A stretch of DNA of 64,000 nucleotides from Maratus speciosus. Lineage: Eukaryota; Arthropoda; Arachnida; Araneae; Salticidae. Numbering within the stretch: position 1 is the first letter of the stretch; each line of letters opens with the position of its first letter. The notes below the pieces were generated by a model that was not told the origin of the DNA, did no database searches, and saw only the letters and a program-made list of their open reading frames with translations. A program made the position numbers and the translations under genes. Positions 21,608 to 33,345 of this stretch are shown in pieces. Location: positions 478,506,806-478,570,805 of the forward strand of contig OZ010795.1 of NCBI GenBank assembly GCA_963932465.1. The letters are read 5' to 3'.

Positions 21608-22143
21608 CGGGGTGTTTCTAAATGAATATCGGGGATTTAACGCTTGGTAGTATTTATTACATAAACTTAAAATTATAATTAATACATGAAATAAAATAGC
21701 AACTCAAACAGTTTTACCTACAAGCTTACAAGTGTTCAATGTGAACACCTTTCGTCACGCGGCAATAATTAAGTCGATCGCTCAGTTCTTCCCAAAGGTT
21801 GATTAGCAAAGAAGTTCTGTTCAAACGCTCACCCGATCTGACGCCACGTAATTTCTACCTGTGGGGGTTCATAAAGGATCGTGTGTATGTGCCTCCACTA
21901 CCAGCTCACCATTGCAGCTGTTGCAACAATGACCCCACAAACAGTACTCAGCGTTTGGGAAGAACTGAGCTATCGACTTGATGTATGCCGTGTGACGAAA
22001 GGCGCTCACATTGAACACTTGTAAGCTTGTAGGTAAAACTGTTTGAGTTGCTCTTTCATTTTATGTATTAATTATAATTTTAAGTTTTATGTAATAAATA
22101 CTAACAAGTGTTAAAACTCCTATATTCATTTAGAAACACCCCG
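21608..22143. mobile_element. Mariner fold-back derivative with ~200-bp inverted arms
   Basis: Ends 'cggggtgtttctaaatg' and 'catttagaaacaccccg' are flanked by TA (21606-21607 and 22144-22145). The arms extend about 200 bp and include the 3' end of the transposase gene in both orientations. It appears to have formed by inversion of the 3' part of a mariner element. Confidence 0.9.
21799..22025 (+). pseudogene. Mariner transposase C-terminal fragment
   Basis: The frame holds 'RSPDLTPRNFYLWGFIKDRV' followed by 'VPPLPAHH', then after one frameshift 'VWEELSYRLDVCRVTKGAH' and a stop at the expected place. These are the C-terminal blocks of insect-type mariner transposases, including the catalytic third position, which reads Asn in 'PRNF' where Asp is expected. 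The first two catalytic Asp residues are absent. The 3' end is also present in inverse in the left arm of the element. Confidence 0.85.
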
Positions 22144-23727
22144 TATATTATAAATGTACAATTAGGAAACTGTTTCTCATTATAAGTGAAATACACAAGT
22201 TTTATCCCTTATTCTTTTTCTGAATATATTCTTATTTACATAACTGTAGAAGATGCTGCATTTGAAAGCTTCATGAATGAGTCTTGATTAGTTATTTTTG
22301 TACTCATTGATGTGTATTGATAATTTAGATGTAATTATCGCAAAATGTTGCTTAGTTACAAAATTAAATTTAAAGATAATCCGAAGTATTATTATTCTAT
22401 ATCCAATTAATATATTATGTAACTGTATTAAAATAAAACTTTTAATTTTTCATTTTCAACACATCTAGTTTTATTTTATTTTCTATTTTTTAGCATAAAA
22501 AATTGTAATAAAAATTTCTGATACGTTCTATTCTTAGATTGTATGTGATTTTGAATTAAATGTTAAAATTTGTTTATCTATAAAAAAATATCTTTAACAA
22601 TCCTTCAATATTTTAATAAGAGTAAAATAATAATATGAATTAAACTCATATAAGATTTACCTCTTATTTTTATTTTCTTAATTTCCTTTTTTTAATTGTG
22701 TTAAAAAGCAGAAATGTAAAGAATCTGACAACTAATGAAAACTTATAGCTTTAGTAAAGTACCATCCACCGTTTTCCCGTAAATTGTAAGATATTTTACT
22801 TTAATATTAATGACATTTCGGCGCTGTGTCAGGAAGCTTCATTGAGATATTTGATGATTTAGTAGTTTTGGTACTTTGTGATATTTATTGATGTTGTTCT
22901 ATTATCACAAAATGTTGGCTAAGTAACAAATTAATGATCAGATAGAGGATTATATGCAAATAAATTGCCCATTTGCATTTACATATATATAGTTCAATTT
23001 TCGATAAATGGCTATCAATGAATTGACAGAAAATTCATTTTTAGTGCATAATTCGGTTGTTTTCATTCGGTCTGCAAATTTAATGTTTAATATTATATGA
23101 AAATGCAGAGAGCAAAAACAAATAACTTAAAATTAAAATTTTACAATCTCATCATTAAAATGATAAACATGGTATTTGATCTGGATGTTGTCTGTTATCG
23201 GAATATATACAGAAAAGATTGGCATATATTCCAGAATATTATTAATAGATTTACTGAGGATGCAAAACTTCGTATTTGCTTCTGAACCTATTGGGAAGAA
23301 GTAAATGCTCTTTCTGAAGACCTTTGGTATCATACCCATCGGATAATAATAACTGATAAATTAGAAAATGAAAGATGTTATTTTTGGCATACATAAAAAA
23401 ACTTCAATTGCAAAAAAAACTTCATTAAAAAATATAACTTTAAAAATTCAAAATATAGATGTACGATTCTAATAAGATAGTAGAGATTTATATACCTTAA
23501 AGATGTTCATTCAAGTTCTGTCTTTCTTCAGTAGTGTAATTAGACAGAAATCATAACAGTTTAATTTCGTTTTATTCTTAAAACAAAGTCAACAAATATT
23601 TAATTCCGACATGATTCAAGTAACATAAAAAATAATTTATTACTGATGGTAAATACTTCCGCTACATTACCCGCGAAAACGTTACATTAAAAACAAGTTG
23701 GAAATGGCACGTCAAACGTGCCAAATG
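22144..23727. other. No recognised gene; two diverged ~115-bp copies at 22253 and 22831
   Basis: The stretches at 22253-22370 and 22831-22950 share 'gaagcttcat', 'tactcattgatgtgtattga'-like sequence and 'cgcaaaatgttgct'. The rest is AT-rich. A 62-codon plus-strand frame at 23097-23285 overlaps a minus-strand frame and neither is recognised. Confidence 0.5.
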
Positions 23728-24101
23728 AGGTGCGTTCGTACTATAACTAGTTTTATAAATATTTTTTTGCACCGCATATTGTACTGAATGTATATTTTAC
23801 TGCACTTCAATAAGTTCAAATCAATTTCATTCTGTTCGAAAAGCTGTAACATCATTAAAATGCACTTGAAATAATTTTTCCCTATTGGCTGTAATGTAAC
23901 GGAAAACATTTGACTGTCCATGTAATTAAATTACGCATCCGATTTTCATAAAATTTGAAATGTCTCGACAAAATATTCCAAAAATTATATATTTAAAATT
24001 TCAGACCATTCGGTTGGGTAGTTTTTGCTCAGCTATATACGGACGGACGGACTGAACGACGACTATAGGCGCTATGTATTTATATAATTGCGAACGCACC
24101 T
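23728..24101. mobile_element. 374-bp MITE with 'aggtgcgttcg' ends
   Basis: Starts 'aggtgcgttcgtactata' and ends with the inverse 'tataattgcgaacgcacct'. No clear target duplication was read. It contains 'acggacggacgg' near the right end. A short hairpin 'ggcacgtcaaacgtgcc' precedes it (23706-23722). Confidence 0.7.
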
Positions 24102-24433
24102 AAAAATGAAAAAATACAGCTTCATACATAGTAATAAAAATACGCCTGATTAAAAGATATTTGTATTCATTATCATTATGAATTTTCATTTTATCTTTCT
24201 TTCATAGCTGTATGTACGAGGTGGAAGAACGTTATTTGTTATAAAATGCGCAATAGAAAGCACGTCACTCTTTAGTTGCATATTATTGTGTATATACAGG
24301 GTATCCCAAATTTATCTTTACAACTTTCATATTCCATAAAATTTAAACGAAATAAGATAGCGAATTTCGGTTTTGTGGCCATAACGCAGCAACTCATAAA
24401 GTTTTATTTGTATTAAAAAGTGATTTTTCTTTG

Positions 24434-24612
24434 GCACAGATGTCATATATTGGCGCGATTTTTTTCTGATGCCAATGTCATATACGCAACGTGTAATTAA
24501 CTGGCGCCAAAGTGTCGTTATTTTGTTTTATATGGTAACCCGCATGCTGTTGTTTATGCTGTTGATGTTTCGCCCAAATTAGCGTCGGAAAAAAAATATA
24601 TGACATCTGTGC
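24434..24612. mobile_element. 179-bp MITE nested in the mariner remnant
   Basis: Ends 'gcacagatgtcatata' and 'tatatgacatctgtgc' are perfect inverses. The sequence is absent from the parallel copy at 25.1 kb. A relative of its inner part is at 33226-33345. Confidence 0.85.
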
Positions 24613-24652
24613 ATTTTTTTCAGGTACGAACCAGTAAGATCCATAATTGGTG

Positions 24653-24850
24653 ATGGCTACACCACAAGAAAAGACACAGTGTTTGGCCTGGTTCGTGGAG
24701 GCGTAGTGTTACACAAGTCCGAAGGAATTTCCGAACAAAATATGGACATCACCCACTTATACGGGACCTTAATACGAGGGTGGCACAAGACATTTATGGA
24801 GACCGAGAGTGTGCTTCATAAAAAAAGTACACTGAAAAAATTGGGTTCTC
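24653..24850 (+). pseudogene. Mariner transposase N-terminal (HTH) fragment
   Basis: The frame starts 'MATPQEKTQCLAWFVEA', then a stop. A shift gives 'VTQVRRNFRTKYGHHP', and a further shift gives 'GWHKTFMETESVLHKKST'. These are the DNA-binding helix-turn-helix blocks of a mariner-type transposase. No catalytic domain follows. The copy at 25178 contains the same blocks with different defects. Confidence 0.82.
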
Positions 24851-25021
24851 AAAATTGAGTAAAAAGTATACTCAATATTAAATATGTCACATACTCAAAA
24901 TAGCTCCTATCCAAATGCACTCAAAATTAAGAAACACAATGTACTCATTATTGATTCCATTTAAATTCTAGTTTGACTGTTTCGGTTCCTGACCTTCCGT
25001 ACTGTAAAATGTACAAAAATA

Positions 25022-25470
25022 CAGGGTGTCCCGAGTTTACCTTTAGAAATTTCATCCTCTGTAAAAGCTAAATAAAATAAGATAGCGAAGTTCGGTTTTG
25101 CGTGCATAAAACAACAACTCATAAAGTTTTATTTGTATTAAAAAGTGTTTTTTTCTTGTAGGTACGACCCAGTAAGATAACGTAACATACACCACAGGAA
25201 AAGACACAGTCTATGGCCTGCTTCGTGGAGACGAAGTGATACATAAGTCCGAAGGAATTTCCGAACAAAATATGGACGTCACCTACCATCCTGGCCCTCC
25301 ATACGCGCGTGGCATAAGACGTTTATGAATATCAGCATGAGGTTGAATACCGTCTCTACGCTGTTTGTGCAACTAAAGGTGCTTATGTGGAGCTCTTCTA
25401 GCATCACATGGGTCAATATCTGAAAACCGGGTAATTTCCTTCCAAAATTTTCATTTAAAAAAATTAATGT
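25022..25470 (+). mobile_element. Mariner-family remnant with internal deletion
   Basis: Begins 'cagggtgtcccgagtttac' after TA (25020-25021). The N-terminal coding block is joined almost directly to the C-terminal end, so the catalytic core is deleted. The right end is probably hidden by the element inserted at 25472. Confidence 0.75.
25178..25401 (+). pseudogene. Mariner transposase, N-terminus fused to C-terminus by deletion
   Basis: Readable pieces are 'TPQEKTQSMACFVETK', a stop, then 'VRRNFRTKYGRHLPSWPSIR' and 'AWHKTFM', then, after the deletion, 'EVEYRLYAVCATKGAYVELF' and a stop at 25399-25401. The last piece is the family's C-terminal signature. All three catalytic residues are lost. 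The DNA-binding half alone could only ever bind ends, if expressed at all, and it carries stops. Confidence 0.8.
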
Positions 25471-25471
25471 A

Positions 25472-26520
25472 CAGTTGGGGAAAAAAAAAGTAAACACTCC
25501 CTACTTACTCCTCAACAAATTATCGTAGAAGAAAGTTACTGGTACCGACCGATTGGAAATAAAGTCTACTTTTAAATGAGGTATATAAAAGTTGCTTAGG
25601 GGGCCATCTACATATTAAAATAAACTTAAACTTCATTTTTTTCAATGGCAATACCCAATTTTAACAATATATTTCAAATCTTCGTTTCAAACTATGCCTA
25701 GTCACCAAATTTCAAGTCATTTGAATGATAAGTTTTTGAATTATAAAAATTTTAAATTTAGTGCTTCTGGTGCTAAATTACATTTTCATATTTTCATTAA
25801 TATCGCCTCAAATTATACTCTTAAGGTGCTAATTTTTTGTGTAGCAGTAATACTAAAATACCGAAACATAAATACATTGAATTTGAAATTTTTATAATTT
25901 TATGATACGAATTATGAAATTAATATTTAAAAAAATTATGAATTGCATCCTACAATTTTTTTGATGGATTTAGATTTATTAAGCCATGCTTTATGGAAAT
26001 CCAAAATTTCACATTTTTCTTCGAAGTAGTTTTCAAATTGTGGTTAAAAAACGGTAACATGATGGTTTAAGGGGCCATCTATGATAGAAGTGACAAGATA
26101 TTTTGAAATTTCTTATGCTATCCTGTAATCTAGCAGTCTTTAATGACTGCTTGAATGACTCTTAAGATGTCTTGATCAAGAAGGGGGCTCTCTCGATTAA
26201 CAATCCAGTACCGAACTTCAATTTGGATAGAGCCCCAAAAATACGCTCGTTTTAAAATAATTAATTTTTCGGAAACTTATCATACGAATTGCATAAAAAT
26301 TTGTTTTTTGGCTAATTGAAAAGTGTAGAGTTCATTTATGCTACTGCTATTGAAAAAAAAAAGTTATGGTTCGTTTTAATATGTAGATGGCTCCTAAGCA
26401 AATTTTATATACATCATTTAAAAGTAGACTTTATTACCAATCGTGTGGTACCAGTAACTTTCTTCTAGGATAATTTTTTCCAGGGTTAGGAAGGAGTGTT
26501 TACTTTTTTTTCCACGACTG
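25472..26520. mobile_element. 1.05-kb TA-flanked element with ~145-bp inverted ends
   Basis: The left 25472-25620 and the right 26375-26520 are inverted copies containing 'agtaaacactcc', 'agaaagttactggtacc' and 'gccatctacat'. TA lies at 25470-25471 and 26521-26522. No transposase frame lies between them; a 67-codon frame at 25694 is unrecognised. Confidence 0.87.
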
Positions 26521-26522
26521 TA

Positions 26523-29457
26523 CCAACTACCACATACAATTATATAGTTCTGTCATTTAAATGCTGTAGTGTTTTGCGATCAAGTTTGTATATTTTATGC
26601 GTAGAATAAACTTTTATGGAGGAAAATGTCTGTTAACATCATACTCAGTGTCTAATAATTAGGACTAAGATGATGAGGACTGAGGTGATGTTTTTATCTT
26701 AACATCTGCACAACCATTTTGTTGAATCCTTTTGCAAACATGTAAATTATTAAATATGCCATGTGACATTTGTATGTCACATAAATAAAGTTGCAATAAG
26801 CTTTTTTATAAATAAAAAGTTAAATATGGGGACATGATTGATGCTATAAAAAATACTCAACCCTATTCAGAACAAAAACTAAATATTTCTAAATATGAAA
26901 CAAAGAGAAGAACAACTTAACCTTCATTCATGGTGGCTTTTGAAGTTTAGTTGCTGTTAGAATGGAAATAATTCTGCCAGCGCCACCTAGTATCTGTTAA
27001 TCCAAATGTGTGTTTAGAGAGACTGAGATGATGGTCAACCCCAGGGGCAAATATATTTACTTCAATATTTTACTATACAATCTATACTAAGTAAAGGGAA
27101 TTATATATTTCCCATACTGTATATATATAGGTATAAGTATATAATAGTAAAAGTTCATAATAATTTATAGAAACGTTTACAGCATACATTTAATATTGGA
27201 TATTTATACCTGGGGACAGGGACTGAAATGATGATTTCGTTTGTTTAAAGCTTAAAATTAATTATTTACACATCATTATATGTCCATTTATCATTGGTAA
27301 TTGTTATAACAAATGGTACAATATACTACATTTTTCATGAGAAATATAGAGAATTCAGTAAAGCAATTAAACTATAACGCCTTTGATGTATTTTCCTTAT
27401 TGTTAAATCTTCGGATATTTTTATTATAATAATTTTTATTATAATAATTTTTATTATAATTTATTATTATAATGTTTATAATAATTACGAATTGAAACCC
27501 GTCGAATTTGACGAATGAAAATTTGTAAAAAAAAACTGATCGACTGAATTTAGAATAAATTAACAAAATAATTACAATAATTACTCAATATTATATCGGC
27601 TGGTCCAACTTTTTAAACAAATATTATTATTTAACTAAAGTTTAATTTTAACTTTACAAACTATTTCAAACCTAATCTTTATTCCTATTCGCAATCAGTA
27701 GCATGCAATTAAGATGAGAAATTCTGAATTTATTAATTGAGGTTTTAATCTTTGGAATTAGGTAATGAAAAATCAACGAAAATTACGTCACTATAAGACA
27801 ATTATAATTTTTTTCAGCGAAATCTAAAAATAACTTAATTTTTACCGTCGAAAAATTTAAATACTTACTTTTCATATTCATATTCACTATTTAAAAAATA
27901 TTTTGGAGCAATACATTATTAATATATATATTTCCAAGCTTGGTGTCATGTTTGCCAGTTACAATTTTGTATGAAAACATTCGCCCTCTTGACTTGAGGC
28001 TTGATCTGCGAGCCGGCCAAATCCAAAAATTTACTTTTAGATGAATTCGTAGCAAAATATTTAGTTTTATCAAAGAAAATACTCATTTCATTTTTACTAT
28101 GACTTCATTTTCACTTACTGAAAAGCATTCTGAGATTAGCATCTCAATCTCAGTATCAGCGGAATGAAAAAAATATTGAAATGTAACAGCTCTATGAGTA
28201 AAAAATCGTTTCTTTTTTTAAATCGTGATGTCATTTTCTGTTTAAGAGTTTTAAAAAAGTTAATTTTAATTGCAAAAAGAAAATGGCACTAATGTGAAGA
28301 AATTTCATAAAGGACTTTTTAAATTAAAACATAAAAATGGGATTATTAAAAAAGAAAATAAACTACAAATAAAGTTCTTTCATAAAAAAAAAGATAATTA
28401 TTATAATCGGTTCAGTAGAAATCTCAGGCCAGACGGGTAACACCCTTGTCTTTTAAATACTATACAGATAAAGTTTATAATACTGTGCTATAATTGAGAA
28501 GTTATTTCATAAATTAGGTAAGCTAGTTAATTTCGCATTGTATGATATTGTATTGGTGTGTTTCATCCAATTATTTCAAAAATTCAACTAAGTAATAAAA
28601 TAAAAGTGGACGATTATTGAATAATAAAAATTATTTATTTTTTAGGTTATTCTGTAAAGATGTTAAACTAAAACTGTGCATTTTTCGTTAAACTGTAGTA
28701 ATTACTCTTATAAACCAATAATAATAATAATAATAATAACAACAAAAGCTTTAAGTAAAGCACAAAAAACATTTCTGATAAGTTGTATTTTTAAACCTTA
28801 TCTATTTTTTAAGTTAGTGAAATAATATGTTATCTATCAAAAATGTATATTTTACAAAACAATTAAGATTCGACTATGTATCTGTACTACAAAAGAATCA
28901 CCTCTTATTTTATTTTTACTAGTTCTGTGTTCTGAGAATTGTGCTAAACGGCTTAAAGGAGAGCTTAATAGCTAATGAAATATATTGTGCTATAAGGCAT
29001 GAAAGAGAGTTTAACAACTAATGAAAGATAGCGTATTTAATGTATGTTTACCTTCCCAGGAAAATTCCAAGAAATCTTTATTTAACGTTGCTGGCACTTT
29101 GCCTTAATATTTGTAAGCTCCATTAATTAGCTGGATGTTTCCATTATTTGCTACAATAATATATTTACTGTCTAATCTAGTTTAAATATGGTATATTAGT
29201 GATTATAAAAAAAGGTAAAAAATGATAATTGTATCAATAATATTCAATAGCTACTATCGAATAAATTTATCCCGGATTACTTTAAAACGGAATTATGATC
29301 AGGTTAGTTTTAGATTTTAGAAATATTTAACAGATTATTATATGATATTAAATGCTAATTAAGGACATATTATACACATAAACACAGATGTAAAACCACC
29401 GTATCAATATGAATCGTAACTAAATAATAAGCGAGATTTTTTATTTCGTTATTGATA
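26523..29457. other. No recognised gene; AT-rich with short repeats
   Basis: Contains a 'ttattataataattt' tandem stretch at about 27420-27470 and an (aat)n run at 28716-28740. The phrase 'gactgagatgatg' and variants recur at about 26666, 26680, 27020 and 27218. Nothing codes convincingly. Confidence 0.5.
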
Positions 29458-29620
29458 TTAAAGACGTGAATCATCACACTGCTAACAAAGCGTAAACCAA
29501 CTTAGTGAAAAATGTCCAAGCCGGGAATCGAACCGGGCCCCTGGAATAGATTCCCGTCTTGGACATTTTTCACTAAGTTGGTTTACGCTTTGTTAGCAAT
29601 GTGATAATTCACGTCTTTAA
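29458..29620. repeat. 163-bp near-perfect hairpin carrying a tRNA T-arm-like core
   Basis: Arms 29458-29529 and 29549-29620 are 72 nt each with about four mismatches and a 19-nt loop. Near the loop the arms read 'gtccaagccgggaatcgaac', like the minus strand of a tRNA T-arm and acceptor. The outer parts read 'ttaaagacgtgaatcatcac'. Confidence 0.88.
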
Positions 29621-30040
29621 CATTGAATAATTTCAAGCGTAATTTCACTGCTGAAAAGTAGTTGAAAAATTAATAAAAAAAAAAAATTCGTTATTGATTC
29701 TTTTAAATGTCCTTTTAGCTATTACACAAGTTATATACTATATATATATATATCAATATAAATTTCAGATATGTTTATTTATTTTTATTTATTGTTGGAA
29801 ATGTTTTTTAGATATGTTTGGAGCTCCATAAATACACTTGATATGTAATTAATTTCCCATTCTATCATATATATTGCTGTATTTCATTCCGTTGTACCAG
29901 GTTAACTGGGTAACAAAAATAAGTCAATGATTATGAAATTATAACGAATAATTTCCCATTAGTGATTTATTCTGCAAATATGTGGAAAGAAATGAATTAA
30001 ATTTTGAAGATATATATATAAATTTTTCCGTTCTTGTATG

Positions 30041-30041
<1 letters not shown>
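29621..30041. other. No recognised gene; (TA)n near 29740
   Basis: AT-rich with a short (TA)n run and a further one near 30010. Confidence 0.5.

Positions 30042-30085
<44 letters not shown>
30042..30085. repeat. Poly-T tract of 44
   Basis: Uninterrupted T run abutting the palindromic element at 30088. Confidence 0.9.
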
Positions 30086-30087
<2 letters not shown>

Positions 30088-30088
<1 letters not shown>

Positions 30089-30443
30089 TGGTCTTGTACC
30101 TTTTAAACGCGTCGAAAATTAACGAAAAACTTCAAAGGTTGAATTAGTCTGTCTTCAAAGCCTTTTTATGCATAAAGATGAAATTTTGGATATTGGTTAA
30201 ACAGATTGTACTTTGTAATATGCTACCATTAGAAATTTATTAACCCTTTACAGAATTTGTGTATTGTTGAAATCAAAATAGCTCTTTTTTTACCCCATAA
30301 GTCATTGCAGGCATGATATCTTGAGAAAGTATGTATGGATTGGCATGAAATTCGGTAAAGATACTAAACATATATGTGTGTTTAAAATGATCTACTCTTA
30401 GGCTAAAATTATTTCATTAACTATATAAAAAAAATATTTTCGT

Positions 30444-30474
<31 letters not shown>

Positions 30475-30843
30475 GTATTTTTAATGAATAAAAATAGTCA
30501 TAACTAAAAATATTACCATTGTAAATACTTAAGAGTTTATCATTTTAAACACACATATTTGTTTAGTATATTTACCAAATTCCATGATAATCCATACATA
30601 CTTTCTCAAGATATCATGCGCGCAATGACTTATGGGGTAAAAAAAAGAGCTATTTTGATTTCAACAATACACAAATTCTGTAAAGGGTTAATAAATTTCT
30701 GCTGGTAGTTTATTACAAAGCACAATCTGTTTAATCGATATCCAAAATTTCATGTTTATGCATAAAAAGGTTTTGAAGATAGTCTAATTCAAACTTTGAA
30801 GTTTTTCGTTAATTTTCGACGCGTTTAAAAGGCACAAGACCCC
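30088..30843. mobile_element. 756-bp TTAA-flanked palindrome
   Basis: The ends 'gtggtcttgtaccttttaaa' and 'ttaaaaggcacaagacccc' are flanked by TTAA (30084-30087 and 30844-30847). The arms are about 355 bp each and almost fill the element; the small loop holds a 27-A run (30444-30470). TTAA targets suggest piggyBac-type mobilisation (inference). No coding frame is present. Confidence 0.9.
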
Positions 30844-31134
30844 TTAAGCAAATATTTTTCCAATATTTGGAAATTACAACTATTAACAAAACAATGAAGT
30901 TCAAGCCCTTTATAAATTAGAAATTATTTTTACAAAAGAATTTTTTAAAATAGAATTTTTTATAATTAGGAACAATTATGGGTTTAATATAAGATTCTTC
31001 ACAGATTAATAGCAGTTGTTGTTTAGTGATTTATTCTGCAGAAGTATTAAAGATAAATTATATTTTTCTCTATTGTTAAATTTGTTCATCATACAAATAC
31101 CTATAACACAATCCTTCATTATTGAATTTATATT
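30844..31134. other. No recognised gene
   Basis: AT-rich flank. Confidence 0.5.
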
Positions 31135-31560
31135 ACTAACTTGCCCGGCGTTGCCCGGGTACGTCAAAAAACAGCATGAATTGCGAAAAAGATCTGAAAA
31201 TCACAATAAGATATCGCGAACAATTTTTAAACCTAATTCCGAATAAACTTTTTTGAAAAGAGAACAAAATTTACTATATTGGGTTAAAAGAAAGAAGCCG
31301 TATTCTTTTCATTAATGTTGAAAAATCGCCTCGAAACTTAATAAAGCGCTAAAAATCGCATAAAAATTTTAATTAAAAAAATCTAATCAAAAAATCGAAA
31401 ATCGGGTTTCGAGGTGCATAACATCGCATATAAACGTAACTTTTTCGCAAATTTTGTAGCTCTACGCTCAGCCGTCTCTTCAGAACACCGTCGACACACT
31501 CACACACTCACACACTCACAAACTCACACACAAACTTCTTTCCTTATTATTATTGATAGA
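31135..31560 (+). repeat. Dispersed repeat with 'cccggcgttgcccggg' head and CA-rich tail
   Basis: The head reads 'acttgcccggcgttgcccgg' and the tail is 'cacacactcacacactcaca' followed by 'ttattattattgataga'. The same head-and-tail plan occurs at 32121 and 42812. I cannot assign the class. Confidence 0.6.
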
Positions 31561-32076
31561 TAATTTGCAAGAATTAATGAAATAACAGATAAGAGATATT
31601 AGTAAATGACAGATCTTGTATGAATTGCAGCAATCACTGAAAAATTAAGAGGATTTCTACTCATTCCATTTTAGTTGGAGACTTCAAAAAGTCAATCTTG
31701 TCCTGTAATGTTAAATAAATGATTCAATAAATTATATAATTTTAAAATTCCATTTTTGTGCCATTTTTTTTTTCTATTTATGTAACTAAAATGAAACTGC
31801 TTTGATTTAAATGCATAAAAAGCATAAAAAATGCTTTTAAGAATACCATCACTTTATGAAATTTTTAAAGACAGTTTCGCTGATTTTTATTTTCCTACGT
31901 CATCCATTTTGCTTAAGAAATATCTATTGTGCATTTACTTTAAAACCAAAACATTCTACGTAAAGCATTTTTTAAAAATTTATTACTAAGAATACTTGAT
32001 ATATCTGGAAAAAAATCAGTATATTGACACTTGTAACTATCTAAGGTTATTCAGACTTCAATATTTAGAATTTATG

Positions 32077-32080
<4 letters not shown>
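31561..32080. other. No recognised gene
   Basis: AT-rich sequence leading into a (TA)n microsatellite at 32081-32119. Confidence 0.5.

Positions 32081-32119
<39 letters not shown>
32081..32119. repeat. (TA)n microsatellite
   Basis: About 19 TA units directly before the repeat head at 32121. Confidence 0.92.
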
Positions 32120-32121
<2 letters not shown>

Positions 32122-32592
32122 CTAGCGGTTACCCGTGACGTCGTTCACGTAACATAAAAAGAATAATTGAATTAATTAAGCAAAGCATTTCCCTTCCGAT
32201 AATTAAAAAAATATGTAATAAACCAATTGTTTATCACATTTTATAAGAAACAATCTATATATATAAATATATATTACGCTATCGTACGTGGCACATAAAT
32301 CGCAATTATTTGTTAATTGTTTAATGGCAACTCCCAAATGAAACGCATCTCATTGGTTATTGAACAGCATTTAATGCATCTCTATTCCTATAAAGGGGGT
32401 ATCCGTAGGGGACCGTATTCTGCCACCAAAAGTGACGCGAACTTGGCGATATCTCTAATAATTCGCCAAATTCCCATAGACTTCCATTGTAAACCAATAG
32501 GGTTTACTTGCTTACAGAAAATCAACAATTTGAGATATATTAATGCAACAAAAACTAATATTAGCTTAAGGGATTATATTAATTATATTTAA

Positions 32593-33010
32593 CCCTCTCG
32601 CTGCGTATTTTTTTAAAAATCAAAATAGGTTCAAGAATCACGCATTTTTTTAATTACATATTTCAAATCTATATGTAGCTTAGAGTTTAAATATGTAAAC
32701 ATTTTTTGTAAAAGAGTTCAAAATCTTAAATGGGATATGATATTAATAAAAATTAGGCGAAATCAGGACTGTCAATGGAGACTATTTTCATAGTCTCACA
32801 CCACTTTTGTAAGAAAATCAATTTTGTAGCATATTTCTCTGGTAGATGTTGTAAAGTCTATATAAATTTTTTTGTATTAAAAAAGTGGTTAAAGTTGAAA
32901 TAAAAAATAGTCTCCAGTGGAAAAAATGAATCCCCAAGGAAATGTCGGATTGCGCAAATTTTGCTACTTTTACGTTGCCCGAGGAAATCTCGGGTTGCGC
33001 AGCGAGAGGG
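32593..33010. mobile_element. 418-bp TTAA MITE with 'ccctctcgctgcg' ends
   Basis: Ends 'ccctctcgctgcg' and 'cgcagcgagaggg' are perfect inverses and are flanked by TTAA (32589-32592 and 33011-33014). A subterminal hairpin 'cccgaggaaatctcggg' lies near the right end. Related elements are at 50546-50775 and 58434-58633. Confidence 0.92.
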
Positions 33011-33225
33011 TTAAGGGAGTCCAAGTAAATTAAATTATGAATAAAAGTAACAGGATACAATTCTTAGCATGCTTTCCCAAACATAAATTTTAAGGGAGAC
33101 CAAACTGGTCGCCAAGGGCGGCTAGTAAGTAATTTAAGGTATTTCTTTATTATAAGGTCATTGACATAACTTTGGTTTATACGCTGAACCACGATGTCTG
33201 TTTATATCATGAAGTAATAAGAAAA

Positions 33226-33345
33226 TGGCAAAGATGTCATATACGCACCGGGCTACCTAATTGTCGCCAACATAGATTATTTTGCTTGACATGGTAACCC
33301 AGCTATTGTTGTTTATTTATTAATAAATAGTCTATTTACTTTAAT
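33226..33345 (+). repeat. Remnant related to the 24434-24612 MITE
   Basis: Shares 'gatgtcatatacgca' and 'catggtaaccc' with that MITE in the same order; the ends are missing. Confidence 0.65.

Larger units (their letters stand above)
24297..24860 (+). mobile_element. Mariner-family remnant, 5' part
   Basis: Begins 'cagggtatcccaaatttat' after TA and runs parallel to the copy that begins at 25022. It is interrupted by a small MITE (24434-24612). The right end was not found. Confidence 0.75.

Noticed and set aside
23097..23339. Overlapping 62- and 68-codon frames on opposite strands
   Set aside because: No recognisable domain, no splice context and no repeat partner; nothing supports either strand as coding.
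26660..27230. Recurring 'gactgagatgatg' phrase as a regulatory motif
   Set aside because: Only four irregularly spaced copies in low-complexity DNA; not enough to claim a site family.
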